A DNA stretch of 64,000 nucleotides from Agroathelia rolfsii (lineage: Eukaryota; Basidiomycota; Agaricomycetes; Amylocorticiales; Amylocorticiaceae). Below the pieces are notes generated by a model. It saw nothing but the letters and a program-made list of their open reading frames with translations. It made no database searches and had not been told where the DNA came from. Of the stretch, positions 12,385 to 24,732 are shown piece after piece. The position numbers and the translations under genes are program-made. The stretch lies in contig JABRWF010000003.1 in the NCBI GenBank assembly GCA_018343915.1, positions 3,844,001 to 3,908,000 of the forward strand, given 5' to 3'. Within the stretch, counting starts at the first letter, position 1. Every line of letters begins with the position of its first letter.

Positions 12385-14346
12385 ATGGCCTCCCTCGACC
12401 TCCGTGTCGAGCTCCCGGCCCACTCGCTCGTATTCACCGTCCAGATCCCCCAGGACGCTACCATCCTCGATGTCAAGGAGGCGATAACCTCCGCCTGCCC
12501 TGGCTCCCCCAAGCCTGATGGCCAGCGGCTCATATCGCGTGGCCGACTGCTCCAAGATGCTGAACACGTCGCCCAGATTTGGAATGCAAGTCCTATTCTT
12601 TTTTCTCTCGCTGATTGAATCCATCGGATGTAACCGTACGTACGTACAATTATAATATTTTAGAAACCGGACGATGTGCGTGTCGTCCACCTTGCCGTCC
12701 ATCCGTCTGCATGGACCTCAACTCCGCCCGGTCGCAATGATGCGCCTCCGTCAAATGTCGAGCAGCAACAGTCGCAACAGCAGCAACAACGGACTATGCA
12801 TGATGCCTCTTTCCTGCATCACCTCCGCCCGACCCCTACGACCCCTCTGCCAACGGGCAGGTCACCCTCGATGGCGTTTATTCATGCGAAACATCAGACA
12901 GCACTGCTAGCCTTGACATCTGGCCGTGTCACTCCCGAGACAGATTTGCGCGGTGGGTCTCGCGCGCATGCTGTGTCAGCACTCCAGCAACAGGGTTGGG
13001 TCTGGCCAGCTATCTTTGACGAGGACTATCCCCCTGCCGAGCCCCCATCTGCTAACAGTCTGGTTTATCACCGTATCACGATCAAGTAAGTGATATCATA
13101 CTTGTGCTAGGTGGAGTTGTTATCTCCTGGATGTGTTCTAATAATTACTTTTTTGCACAGTGGCAGGGAATATCTTCGAGCTCAAGAGCCTGTAGGCATT
13201 CCTTCGGCCGTGCAGATGCACGCGCTCAACATACTGACCTATACCTTCCCATTACTTTCTCTCCCACTTTCTTCTTCTACTCCTGGTGCTACTGCATCTT
13301 CCAGCACACCTTCTCACTACACTATCCATATACCCCGAGCACCCGCGACCGTCCCGCGCGACGTCAATGCACTTTTAGAACAGTTCGGCCTCGGCCATCT
13401 GCGTCCTGCGGACCACCACCAACCATTCGGTGTCAATAACAACGCGGGTATCAATCCTAACGGTGCCCCCGTCGGCGGCGGTGCCGCCCAGCCCATGCAC
13501 TTCAACCCCCACCGCAATCCAGGTGCCAATGCCGAAGCAGCCGCGCTACGCCAGCTCGCATTGCGTGGGATGTTTATCCCACTCGCGATGCTTGTTTTGC
13601 GCACACTTATTCTTGTCTATTTTGTCTCACCCGCACGGAAGCCGATCTGGGGGATTATTATTGGCGCGTACATTACGTACGAAGCATACAGGGCGATTCA
13701 TAATGCTATTGTTGCTGCTGCACGACCCGAAGAGGGTGGTATTGCTGCTGATAGAGTTGGAGCAGCGGCGGCAGCAGCAGCGGGAGATGTTCCTGGGGCA
13801 GCGGGAGGCGTTGATGGTGGATTAGGTGGAGAAGCGCCGCCGCCGCAACAACAACAGCAACAACGTCCGCGAGCAGGTGGCTTCGCACCACCTGGTCAAG
13901 GGCAACTCAACTCGGCACTAGACGCTGTTAGCCATGTGAATATGCGAATTGAAGAGGAAGCCCTGACGCCACCCCCGTCCAATGATCAACACCGCAGGCA
14001 GCCTCTACAAGCACCGGACCTGTTTTACAAGGTCACGACGTTTTTGTTTTTGATGGTGACAACGTTGCATCCTGCCGTGTGGAGTCGGAGGAGGAATGCG
14101 CTTATCCAGCGTGAGGGGCGCATACGCACGGAGGCGCGCGGGAGGGACCAGCCTCCACCACCACCGTATCAACAACCTGGAACGGAGGCAGAGGAAGACG
14201 AAGCGCAGGTGCAGGCTCGTAGGGAGGAGACCGAGCGTCGAGAGCGGGCCCGTGCTGAGCTTATTGCTCAGCATGAGCGCCGGCCGCTCTGGGTGCGCAA
14301 TTATATCGAGCGGGTGAGAGAGACAGAGTGGGTAGATGATATTTAG
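12385..14346 (+). CDS. HERP/Usa1-like ubiquitin-domain membrane protein
   Basis: A predicted ER membrane protein, likely in ER-associated degradation. Residues 1-75 form a ubiquitin-like fold (SLDLRVELPAHSLVFTVQIP, VKEAITSACPG, QRLISRGRLLQD). A disordered Gln/Pro linker follows, then a region starting GREYLRAQEPVGIPS. A hydrophobic pair comes next (MFIPLAMLVLRTLILVYFV and IWGIIIGAYITYEAY). After a low-complexity Ala/Gly/Gln stretch there is another hydrophobic stretch, FYKVTTFLFLMVTTLHPAVW, and a charged tail ending WVDDI. A ubiquitin-like head plus C-terminal membrane hairpin is the arrangement of yeast Usa1 and animal HERP, scaffolds of the Hrd1 ligase. The first intron (12586-12663) begins with GC rather than GT; the second is 13087-13160. 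An alternative is a Dsc-complex ubiquitin-like subunit. Confidence 0.65.
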
Positions 14347-14813
14347 AAATGGGTGGGTTCTGTATTGTGTTGGTTGTGTTGCTTTTTTTTTTTTTAAATA
14401 TCTTTCATGGAGCTCAACGCTAATGCTATGCAGCTGTTTTTGCTGATGCTGACTGCCGACTGCTATTACTCACCTATTCACCCCCATTTGTATTTGTACT
14501 ACATAAGATATCATAAATATATATATGGCAATCGTTTTCGGAATTCATTACTTGCGGAGAGAAAGAAAAAAAAAAGTTGTGGTTGTTGTACGCCACTCTT
14601 TTGTTAGCAACGCAACAACGGCGCCGCCTTGTACTTTTGTTCTCACTACGTGATACACCCCTACTCGATACCCCCTCTCGCATCTTACACTGGTTAACAC
14701 TATTATCATTGGCAGCAAGACGCTGATATACCATACCCGTCAGTTTTGACCAGTGTAGGCCCTAGAACAGTAATACCGACGCACAGGACTACCTGCATCT
14801 AACTCCTCCCCGC
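14347..14813. other. Spacer between tandem genes
   Basis: Short AT-rich interval with a T run at about 14382 and an A run at about 14565; no coding segment. It holds the 3' end of the ubiquitin-domain gene and the promoter of the PKA regulatory subunit. Confidence 0.6.
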
Positions 14814-16805
14814 ATGGCGACATCATCATCCACCTTCGACCAGCTCGTTACCGATCTCACACGGGATGCTCAACGTGTGCAACCCAAAGACGCCCTCCAG
14901 TTCTGCGCAAGCTGGTTTCAGACCCGGCTGGAGGAGCAGCGCGCCCGCCTGCGCGATGCGATCGCCGCCAACGCCTTCGCTGCGCGTGATCTACCCCTCG
15001 ACGTCTACCGCGACACGCCGATGGGCCCGACCGGCGGCGGTAGTAGCATCAGCAGTGCGACTACGACGACGAGTTATGGCACGGTAGAGATGGGCATCTC
15101 GCCGCTGTCCCAGGTGCCGCCGCCCGTGCATGTGCCTCTGCGCCCACCGTCGTTGCCACCGACAGCGACGGTGCCACCACCATCGGTGGCAGCGACTCTG
15201 GGCTTGCCCACGTCCAAGAAGAGCTCATTACGCAAGTCGAGCTCGTACAGCCCGTTTGGGACGCTAAATGTCCCTGGGAACGCGCTCTTATCGGATAATA
15301 ACAACAATGGGATTGGCAACAGTGGGAATAACATTGGCAATGGGATTTTTAATAATAATTATAGGATGAGTGTGAGTGGGCCTAGCCATGGTAGTACAAC
15401 GTCGATAGCATCTACTGCTACGCCTGTGTATACGCCCCGATTCGTTTTGGACGGACAGGAGATCCCAGCGACGTCTCCGCACGATACGTCCAATCCTAAC
15501 CCGTTCGGGTCCTTCCAATGGAACAACAACAATGACGACTCGTTTGGACCGAATCACAACCGCGTGGCGAGCGACGACAACTTCCTGCCGCTCCTCGACT
15601 CATCCATCTTTCTGCGACGCAAGTCCGTGAGTGCCGAGTCGATTGCGGTCGACAGCAGCACGCACGACCCGCTACCGGTGCATGCAAAGACGCCGGAGCA
15701 GCTGCGGCGCATCAAAGCGTGCATTTCGAACAACCTCATCTTCCGCGACCTGGACGAGGAGCAGGAGACGGGCGTACTGAACGCCATGCACGAGCGCAAG
15801 GTCGGGCAGGGCGAGGTCGTCATCCGCCAGGGCGATACTGGGGATTACTTTTATGTTGTTGAGTCTGGCTTGCTTCATTGTTTTATTCGCCCCGAGTCGC
15901 CTGCGCCGTGGCAGCAGCAACAGCCATCACGTCGCGGAACGATAGCAGGGCCGATGTTAGGAGCAGCAGGAGGAGCCCCACTGCTGTCACCTGCCACTAG
16001 CGAACCAGCAGCCCTGGCCGGCGAACTGATAGGCAATAACAATGACGAACCAGAAGAGCACCATCCGGAATACGGCAAAAAAGTCGCGGAAAACAAGGCC
16101 GGTACGTCGTTTGGCGAGCTGGCGCTCATGTACGGGCACCCGCGCGCGGCAACAGTGGTAGCGGTTGAGCCCTCCACGCTCTGGTCGCTGGACCGGATCA
16201 CGTTCCGGACGATTATCCTCAAGGCGGCGCACCGGCGGCGGACGATGTACGAGCAGTTCCTCTCGTCTGTCACGCTGTTGTCCTCGCTCGAGCCCGAGGA
16301 ACGCAGTAAGGTGGCCGATGCGCTCGTCAGCCGTGTGTACCAGGACGGGGATGCGGTCGTGCGCCAGGGTGAGCCAGGCGATGCGTTCTTCTTTGTCGAG
16401 GAGGGCGAGGCGGTGGTGACGAAGGCGACGATGGGGCCGAGTGGCGAGACACGTGAGATCGAGGTGATGAGGTACAAAAAGGGCGATTACTTTGGCGGTA
16501 AGTGTGATGGTTTTGTTTCATTTCATTTCATTTTTATTTTATTTTGGTGCTTCTGGGGTATTTTGATCCGCTCATGACGTTGACTCCCGACGACAAAAAA
16601 AAAACCAGAACTTTCGTTGCTCCGCCTGGCGCCACGTGCTGCGACAGTGAGTGCCGTCATACGACACGATCCGACGCAAGCGAAGCTCAAGGTGGCTGCG
16701 CTCGATGCGTCGTCGTTTACACGCCTGCTGGGACCGTTGCGAGACCTGATGGAGCGGCATGCTGGGAGGTACTCGATGGGGCCACGGATGTCTATATCGC
16801 GGTGA
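14814..16805 (+). CDS. cAMP-dependent protein kinase regulatory subunit
   Basis: The regulatory subunit holds the PKA catalytic subunit inactive until cAMP binds. The predicted protein is about 626 residues, longer than the usual 400-500. Order: an N-terminal docking/dimerisation helix pair (residues 1-50, FDQLVTDLTRD...LQFCASWFQTRLEEQRARL), a long Ser/Pro/Asn-rich linker, the inhibitor site RRKSVSAES (Arg268-Arg269-Lys270-Ser271), then two cyclic-nucleotide domains. Domain A has the phosphate-binding cassette FGELALMYGHPRAATV (Glu435, Arg444). Domain B has FGELSLLRLAPRAATV, assembled across the only intron (16498-16608). Both cassettes keep the Glu and Arg needed to bind cAMP. Domain A carries a roughly 70-residue insert with Gln and Ala runs and an RRGT site (373-376). 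A Ser in the inhibitor site means it can itself be phosphorylated. Confidence 0.96.
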
Positions 16806-17302
16806 AGTGAAGTAAATAGGGAAGAGGGGAGAAGGGACGATTGTATACTGACCACTAGCCTATGACTGTAATAATGGCAATGTGTTTCTTGGGTTCAGAA
16901 TCACAGGAAAGAATGAATGATGGCAACGAAAGAAAAAAGAAAAGAAAAAGGGTGGAGTAAGATGCAAGTTAGCGACAAGAGTTGCCGCCCGGTTGCCATA
17001 TTGTTCATCTTTCTCTTCGTTGTCAGCGCTCATCTCCCTCTTCCCTCTTCTCTCTGTGTCCTTCATTTCTGCTGGCCAAGAAATAATCCCTTCTCTCTCT
17101 CTCTCTCTTACCTTCATATACCCCATCCACCACCTGGGCTTCCCCCTCCTCTCTCTCTCTCTCTCTCTCCTCCTCTTCGTTGGAAGCTAGGCATCGCTGA
17201 TACACACCTGCACACGCTCATTTAGTCTCGGACTTTTGGTCCATCTACTCACCAACCAAGCAATAGCAATAATAACCCCAGCCTTCCGCTATTCTATTCC
17301 AA
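16806..17302. other. Spacer with pyrimidine-rich leader
   Basis: Contains the end of the PKA regulatory transcript and, from about 17030, long CT-rich runs typical of the core promoter or leader of highly expressed fungal genes. No coding segment seen. Confidence 0.6.
17092..17175. repeat. Two CT microsatellite tracts
   Basis: CT dinucleotide runs at about 17092-17109 and 17148-17175 in the leader of the following gene, separated by mixed pyrimidine sequence. Confidence 0.85.
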
Positions 17303-18818
17303 TGGCTGCCTATGTCCGTCGCGATCCCTCCTTCCTCTACGATGCCCCCCTCGAGCGGGATCTCATTGGCGGCAGTGAGTTCCTCCATCCCCCCTCTTTG
17401 ATCACTCCACTTGCAGGCATCAATCATTATCCTGACCATCACCCTTTTTTTTCTCTTTATTTTTACTTTTTGATCGTGATCGGCAGTCACCAGCATCTTG
17501 TACGTGCACCACTCTATTCCACCGCTCGTGTGAGGCAGCGCTGATACCGTTTTGTGGTTGTGTGAAATTAGAGGCGATGGATTGGGCGGCGATGAGACGC
17601 AGACGGCAGAGACTAGCACGGCCACCGCGACAGCTACCCGCACCAACACCCCGTCGACAACCTCGGCTACTAGTGCATCAGAGACGTCATCTTCGACTTC
17701 GACACAGGCATCTCTCACGACCACGTCTTCTGCCAGCTCTTCGACAACGACAACGAGCTCGGCGACTAGCACCTCCTCTTCCTCTTCGTCGACTTCGACG
17801 TCTGCATCTAGCACCTCATCGAGCACGTCTGCTTCTTTGACGTAGGTTGACTATGAGATAGATCCGTTGTCTATATGGTCATTGATTATGATTATAACAA
17901 TAGGTCCACGACATCTACTTCATCGACGCCGACTACTACGAGCACCAGCAGCACGCCCACATCCACTGCAGACTCCAATACCGAGACCACCACCAGCCCT
18001 GATGCTACGCCAACCTCGTTTTCCACCAGCAGCGTGCCCATCGAGACGCTCACTACCTCATCCGATGGCAACATCGTCACCGTCACCTCGTACTCCATCG
18101 TTCCGAGCGTGACACCCTCCTCCGCCAACGACAACACCACTAGCACGCCCACAGGCTTCCTGAGCAACAAACCTCTTGCAACGGGCGTTTTCGTCGTCGT
18201 CGGCCTCGTCGGTCTCGTTCTCTTCATCCTGCTCGCGACCTGCGCCCTACGCCAGTCACGCCGCCGCCGTCTCGATCGCGACTTTGCCGAGGCGGTCTCA
18301 TTCGATCCGCCGCCTGTGCTCGAGGACGACCGCTATGGCTCGGCGGACGTCGAAAAGGCCACGCTGGGCAGGCTGAGGAGCAATGCGAGCACCTACTCTG
18401 GCCATCATGGTAGCCAGCAACAACAGAGGAACGCAACGCCGCCGCCGATGCCTTACTACGGTGGTGTGGGCAACAATGGTGGGATGTACCAGCAGCAACA
18501 GCCATTGACAACGTATGCGCCTCCTTCGACGACAATGGCCGCTGCAGGGAACAGGCAGCCTCCCGGTCTCGGGTCCGGACGGTTTTCAGGCTCGGATGAA
18601 AGCGCTGGATCTTCGCTCTCTGGCCTGAGGCCACCGCCCCAGCCGGTCTTACCCGCAACGTTTGGCGGCTCAGGGATCGGCTCCGTAGAAGACTACCACG
18701 GCGCCTTCCCGACCAACCTCAAGGTAATTTAGCGGTTGCTGTTTTACTTTCCCTTCTCCATTAAGCGCATGCATTAATGAAATGCGTTTGCCCCTATGAA
18801 TAGGTTGCAAACGAGTGA
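17303..18818 (+). CDS. Ser/Thr-rich single-pass membrane protein
   Basis: A predicted plasma-membrane protein with a long Ser/Thr-rich stalk (about 200 residues, nearly all S, T, A), which would be heavily O-mannosylated. One hydrophobic span follows (GVFVVVGLVGLVLFILLATC), then a basic stop-transfer (RQSRRRRLDRDF) and a cytosolic tail of roughly 170 residues rich in Pro, Gly and Gln. This is the architecture of fungal cell-wall stress sensors and Mid2-like proteins, but no WSC or other named domain is present. The N-terminus, MAAYVRRDPSFLYDAPLERD, does not look like a signal peptide. Introns join exon 1 to a small exon (giving GGITSILGDGLGGDET), then interrupt the stalk near 17843-17904. A final intron gives the ending LKVANE at 18818; without it the frame stops at 18732. 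Function is unknown. Confidence 0.75.
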
Positions 18819-20459
18819 AATGACTGCAACACCCTGGTTTCGGCATACGAGTTTGAACGTGTCAGGCTATAGGTGAGCTACTACGGCCCCTGTAACTCAC
18901 TTTCTCGGCGTCATTTTATCCAACGCACATCATTATCGTCTCCGTTTCCGTCGTCGCTGTCAATTTCCATTCTTGCCTCCAGTAATCTCTTTCTTGTTGT
19001 CCCATTAATACTCCGAACAATCCCCTTCATAGACTTTTTCGGGGTCTCCTTGACTTTCTTGTTTCGAAACTTCGCTACACTCATAAGGCGTCTTCGCGCG
19101 CGCGTTTGACCATAATCTGGTCTCTCTTTCCACACAAATTTATTTTATCTTCGATTTTTTTTTCTTCCTCCCTCGATTCACACACTCTCTCATGATCAGT
19201 GTGTGCCCGCACTTTTTGCGCGCCGCGTTCACGCCTTTTCATTTTCTAGCCCTTTTTCGATCAAAAGGAATCGATACCCTCACGTTATTGAATAACAAAT
19301 TGCTGTGCAATAAACATGTTTGATATACATCTACGTCTACTGCTTATATACTTTATTCATTTCTTGTTTTATATCTTTCCTCTCCTTTCTCGACGTGCCT
19401 TTGCATCCTTGAGGATTCGCACGCCGCACACACCCTTTTCAGTTTTCCAGCCTCACCAAAAAGAATCATTTTCTCGTGTAGCTGTAGCTGCTTTCTTTCT
19501 TTTTTTATTTTATTTCTTCTTACTCTTCTTGCTCATTATCTCGCATACAAACACAATGATCCGGGAAATGTTCAACCCCAAATAATATGTGTGTTTTTTT
19601 CTTATTTCGATTTTCTTATCTTTCTCTGTGTTGCTTTTTTGTTTTTCGTTTGCGCCGCCCTCCTTACTGCTGGCTACATGAGACTAGTTAGTATATGCGA
19701 GCGTATAAATGTAATGCGTGCATAATGCATGAAAGTATATTTTCAGTTGGTGCTCTTACATGGCGTGTGCATATCTGAAAGTGCATGTGTTAGTGGCGCT
19801 TAGAGGAGATGAGCAGAAAAAAAAAAACAGAATTTATCATGGCACCCCACATGGTAACCACGACGATAGTCGGCCGGTTTGTTGGAGAAGTGTGGGGAGT
19901 ACTGCACGGGTTACAACCACACAGGACGGTTAACGTTAACTTTAAGTGGTTCTTGTTCTTTTTTTGTTTTGTTCATGTTTGTCATCGTCATCTTCCTCCG
20001 GTAGTACACGTATGCCAACCACGGTCGCAATAATAAAACCTTCGGAGCTTTTGTCCGAGTCCGTCGTCGTTGTTTCGCTCTTTTTATCCATCCAAGGTTT
20101 ACAAAGAAGCTCTCGAGAGGGGGTCAATAAGCGTGAGATGTGGTGCGGCATATTCTCACTACCGATGATACCTTTAACTATACTGTTTACTGGTTCTTGG
20201 CACTGTACTTGTTGCTCTCTCCCTTCTCTTCTCTCATCATTCTCATCTTCCGAACTTCCGTGCTTCACGGAGGCAGAGATAACACTGGGCACACCATAAC
20301 ATGAGACAACCATCATGGAGCGGCAGTCACAGCGGCATCTATCATCCCATTTGAATAGTTTTTTTTTTTTGGTACATGTACAACTTTCGTAGCTTGTTGT
20401 TAGTATAGTAACCATTATTATCATCACCATTACCATGCATGATATTATATAACCCTCCT
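18819..20459. other. 1.6-kb spacer, no supported gene
   Basis: Pyrimidine-rich and AT-rich sequence with frames up to about 170 codons (19942-20463 minus) that show no domain and biased low-complexity content. It probably holds the 3' UTR of the membrane protein gene and of the transporter gene, which converge here. Confidence 0.5.
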
Positions 20460-23400
20460 TCATTCGCGGCTGGCACTTTCATTTTCCTTTCCCTCCTCCG
20501 TCTCCCCACGCCCAATAACAACGGCAGCAGCAGTCTTGGGCGCGGACTCACTCCACCGCTGCCGCCTCCAGCCCAGCCGTTGCCGTTCGCGCCGTTCGAG
20601 CGCCCAGACGAGCGCGGTCACGCCCAACGTCGCGACGCATGCGCAGATCATCGCAATCGCGCCGCGATGGAAGCCAGGTGCGTCCGTAGCGGGGTAGAAG
20701 ACGATGGACCACCATGCGTTGACGACGTTGTTCCACATGCTATTAAACAAAACAAGAAAATGAACGAATGGTGATGAGGGCGCATACGGTGTGTTGATCA
20801 GCTTTTGTTCGGATTGTGTGATTGTTTCAAGAAGGAATGAGAAGAGAGGGGTTGGAAGGGTTTTCATGTGCGTGTGCGTGTGTGCGTTGAAAATAGGTTT
20901 TGATGGGGAGTGGAGATGGGACAGATGAAGGGAGGTGGATGTATGCATATATACAAACCAAAAGAATGTACATATTACTCACTTCATTGAGGCGAGCACG
21001 ACTGCACGCTCTTGCTCATCGTCGGCGCATATCTCGTTCGCCCATGCGAACGTCGTCGCTTGGCCCGAGTATGACGCACCCGAGAGGTCTGCATGCATTT
21101 TTTTTTTCAAAGGAAGAAAAAGAATTAATTGATGAGTTTATCTCGCAAAGAAGAAATACATGTCATAGGACGTACAATAAGCAAAGAATATTGCCGCCTT
21201 TGGGCCGTTGCACAGGATAATGATGGACGACACGATAAGCGCGATGGAGAAGTAAACAAGCACGGGCCACCGTTTGCGCGTGTGGTCCGTCCATGTGGCG
21301 CAGACGAGTGTGGAGACTAGAGGAAACGATCCGGTCGAGGAAAGACGGTACACCAGAGGGATTCGAAAGATCAACAGATGCAAGTTCGTTCCTAGCCTTC
21401 AGTATATAGTATCTATGCCCAGGGAAGATATACAACATACCAATGCCGAATGCGGTCAGCCCCAATGGATAATAATCTACAATATTCCTAATCAGATTTA
21501 TGCGCATATACTTACAAGAAGTAAAAAGGATTGGTTTATGCATGCAATCGTTCATACCAATTTGTTCGACGGTGTAACCGCCAATTGCTTTGAGCCACTG
21601 GCCCATAAGGTTGTTTGACCCAAAGCTCTCGACCTCGCCCGAAATGGCAAACTGCAGGTGATGTGTAACAGATACAGCAGAGAGTAACAAGCGAGTGGAT
21701 ATGTGAATATATGCGGTGTAATGAACGAGTTTAAAGGGGAAAATAAATATATAAACGCACGAGTAAACTACACGCATACCACCGCCAGCTGCCCAAGACG
21801 CGCCTGAGCAAATTCCACGAGAGCGGTCGGTGTGTCGTGTCCGTCGGGGTTGAATCCTTGAGGCGGTTGATGGCGAGTGATTTTTCCTAGAAAGATAAAT
21901 GTCACAATTTGAAGATTAGATCCCGGACTTGAAAACATTGAAATGACATTCAAGGTAGATGGGTAAATAGGTGCTAGTACTAACGATCTCGGAGATATAA
22001 AATACACTCGTGGTCGCCGGCGTGTTGGGAAACACAATGAGGCCGTAGAGTGCAATTGGTAGTGTGATGACTCCGTCGATGATGAATCTAAGATGTATCG
22101 GATAAGAGATAGGAGAAGAGACATAGGATCAGCAGATTATCATATGACGATGTTGCATGGCGAGATGCAGCATCCCCGCCGATGCTATGTATACGTACAG
22201 CCATCTCCATCCACTCCTCCCGCCAATGCCATTCAGATTCCTGTTGATGTCAATGGTAAGCAGTGTATATGAAACACCGATTTAGTTGGAGAAAGAAGGC
22301 GCATGGTATGGACGATGTAATTAGCATCAGACATTATAAAGATCCCTTCTTCGCCTGATCATTTTGATCTAGTAGCTAAAAATGGTATAGGTTACCTGTA
22401 TACAGCCGCCTGCAAAAGGCCAGAAAATCTGTGAGGCGTATATTATTTTACAGTTAGTTGCTGATCTAAGCTAGTGGAATATATGGATAATGCTGTTCGC
22501 ACTGACAAGGTGCCAACTAGACCGGACGATGTGAATACGCCGGTTCGTTTTCCGAGTTCACCATTCTTGTACCAGCTGATTCATTCATGGAAGCCTATTT
22601 AGCCTAAAGCGGCTTAAGAGGAAAAAAGGACAGAGGGGTGTAAAACTGACGAGCCAAGGACGTAGTGTGTGCCGACGAAAGTGGAGGATTCGGCTAAGCC
22701 TTGTAAGAACCGGATGGCGTATATCTAACGAGATATTCGTACATCCGTCGGATTATTGTCGTATTGCCGGCAATATTCGTTTTTGGTGGAAGGAGGATTT
22801 CCCCAAAGAAGACAAGGGATGAGGGTATAGTGTACATCGAAAGTGGTCATATGCGTTGATGTATTTAGTCCCATCATCAGAGATCTACCAAGATGCCGCG
22901 GAGAAAAGAAGTTACAGAGGTAAAGGCTAACAGACCTGTTGAACATTATGGACTGCACTTGTACTTTACAGACCAACGCGATATAAATCAACATCGACCA
23001 TCTAGCCAATAAAAGATAGACTGACGAGAATGTGAGCACTCCCCAGAGCACCTGCATGGCCGGGAACCAAATTCGTGGAGATACGACCTGGAGCATTAGG
23101 TTGTCTGTTTTCGTCGGATGGTGGGAACATGATTGAGTGCGTAGATTGCACAAAAAGAAAGGAATGCGATAGGAAATGGAGGAAACGGGAAAGGAATAGG
23201 AACCTGAAGGCGAGAGAAAATCTTACTCGGGATCATGCCGACGATGTAGCCACATGTAAAGATTGTGTTAATTTTCTGCCATTTGTGACATTGATGACGG
23301 GCGGTTATGGTGATGCGACATCTCAAAATTAGACCTTCCCAGAGCGGACAAAAAAAACGACAGGTAATAATACTCAGTACATTAAAGTCAGTGCCTTGCA

Positions 23401-23787
23401 TGTTGAGCTCCTCTTTCATGCCGGACACATAAGCATTGTTTACGTTAGACCTGTCAAGGTCTGTCCGAAACGGAATGTAATTTCCTCAGTAAACGCAGCT
23501 AGCATTTTCGGCGAGTTGTGGCGCCTTACAGTTGGTAAAATACTAGTCACATGAGTGGGAGAACAATTCATGATCAAGTGAGGAAGGAAGTGAGGCCAAG
23601 AACACAAACATCAGCCTTGCTCACGTCATCGGATGTATGCATCCGGGGCAAAAAAAAAAAAAAAAAACCTTACCATGAGACAGCAATAAGAGAGAATGAA
23701 AAAATCGACTTTGAAAAGTAAACGCTTCTCCTCCCGCGTGGCAGGAATGTCGCCCCAGAGGAATCGTCTTGCAGCTTGCCAGGACAT
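20460..23787 (-). CDS. Liz1/Fen2-like pantothenate transporter (MFS, ACS family)
   Basis: A plasma-membrane importer of the anion:cation symporter branch of the major facilitator superfamily, most like fungal pantothenate (vitamin B5) transporters. Diagnostic pieces are visible in order on the minus strand: GDIPATREEKRLLFKVDFFILSYCCLM (in two parts), DRSNVNNAYVSGMKEELNMQG, INTIFTCGYIVGMIPSNLML, RIWFPAMQVLWGVLTF, FVGTHYVLGSWY, GVFTSSGLVG, LFIIDGVITLPIALYG, then ASYSGQATTFAWANEIC and a C-terminal VTALVWALERRERQR. Around a dozen introns break it up, so exact exon ends in the middle are uncertain. The start at 23787 is the ATG that opens MSWQAARRFLWGD, just before the first conserved block. Substrate is inferred from family similarity only. 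Confidence 0.88.
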
Positions 23788-24732
23788 GGAGGGAAATGAG
23801 AGAGGGAGTGAAAGGGAAGCGCCCAGAGCGGAGGAGGGATGAAGCTGATGAAGCCAGTGTGACAGGCCGGCCAATCCACAACCCACTTCACCCGGAAATG
23901 CGGCGTGAGAGAAGGTTTTTTGAATTTGGTTCCGGAGTAAGGCGCTCAACACGCTTTCTCAGGTACAACATTTCACTCAAGTAAAATTCACCCGTGTACA
24001 TACCATAATCACGGCGCAACAGGAGGCTCAATATAATATGCACCGGTGCATGCATGCTTTGCTTTCGCTGAGACGGGGGATTCCGGACGAGAAGCCGGGT
24101 CCGAAAGCGGCAGGCCGAGAATCCATTGGCAGTCAGAGTCGAATCATCTCGCAATTCGGAGTGTGATCGGAGAGAGGCAGAATAGCGTCAGCAACATTCT
24201 GTCATCATCCGCCTGTATACTGACGACGTCACCACCACCACCACCATATCACTAGTCTTACTACGGTCCCGCCCTCACCGCCGTCATAGGGGATGCCTTC
24301 GAGTTTGGGATGGTGTATGAGAGAGAATGGATGGCGCCAAGGCATAGGGGGTGGCTGCGGGAATAGATTCGTTGTGATGGAATTGGATTGGGGAGAAAGG
24401 GAGGCTTATAGATGCAGAACACAACTCAGATCTGATGATGAGAGAGAAACCGAATTGGTCTCGTTTCTTCTCTTGGGCTGCTGCTTAGCTGTGAATGCGA
24501 TTGTTTTATGTCATCGGCCCAACTGTGCATGATCCCCATCTGATCTCCTTTCTAATATAGCAAGCAGACCAAAATGCCCAGACGCTAGGCCAGACAACAA
24601 GGCCGGCTTCGGCGCGTTCGTCAGCGCACTGCTCTTCCTGTCCTGCTATAAAATCATGCATTTATCATCCTCTGCTGGAATTTTACATCCCCTCTCTGTG
24701 TCCTCGTTGCCGTGACTGTCTCCTCCCTTTCC
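23788..24732. promoter_or_regulatory. Divergent promoter region, transporter and Ytp1-like gene
   Basis: A 945-bp interval between two genes read outward. A TATA box stands at its right end, ahead of the Ytp1-like gene; none is obvious for the transporter. No coding segment is supported. Confidence 0.6.
24647..24654 (+). promoter_or_regulatory. TATA box of the Ytp1-like gene
   Basis: TATAAAAT lies 79-86 nt before the start codon at 24733. That distance leaves room for a leader of about 50 nt. Confidence 0.6.

Noticed and set aside
18873..19585. Plus-strand frames after the Ser/Thr-rich gene
   Set aside because: They are Phe/Leu/Ser-rich readings of pyrimidine-rich 3' UTR without any domain.
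19942..20463. 173-codon minus-strand frame
   Set aside because: It is low-complexity, overlaps the probable 3' UTR of the transporter, and has no domain or homology I recognise.
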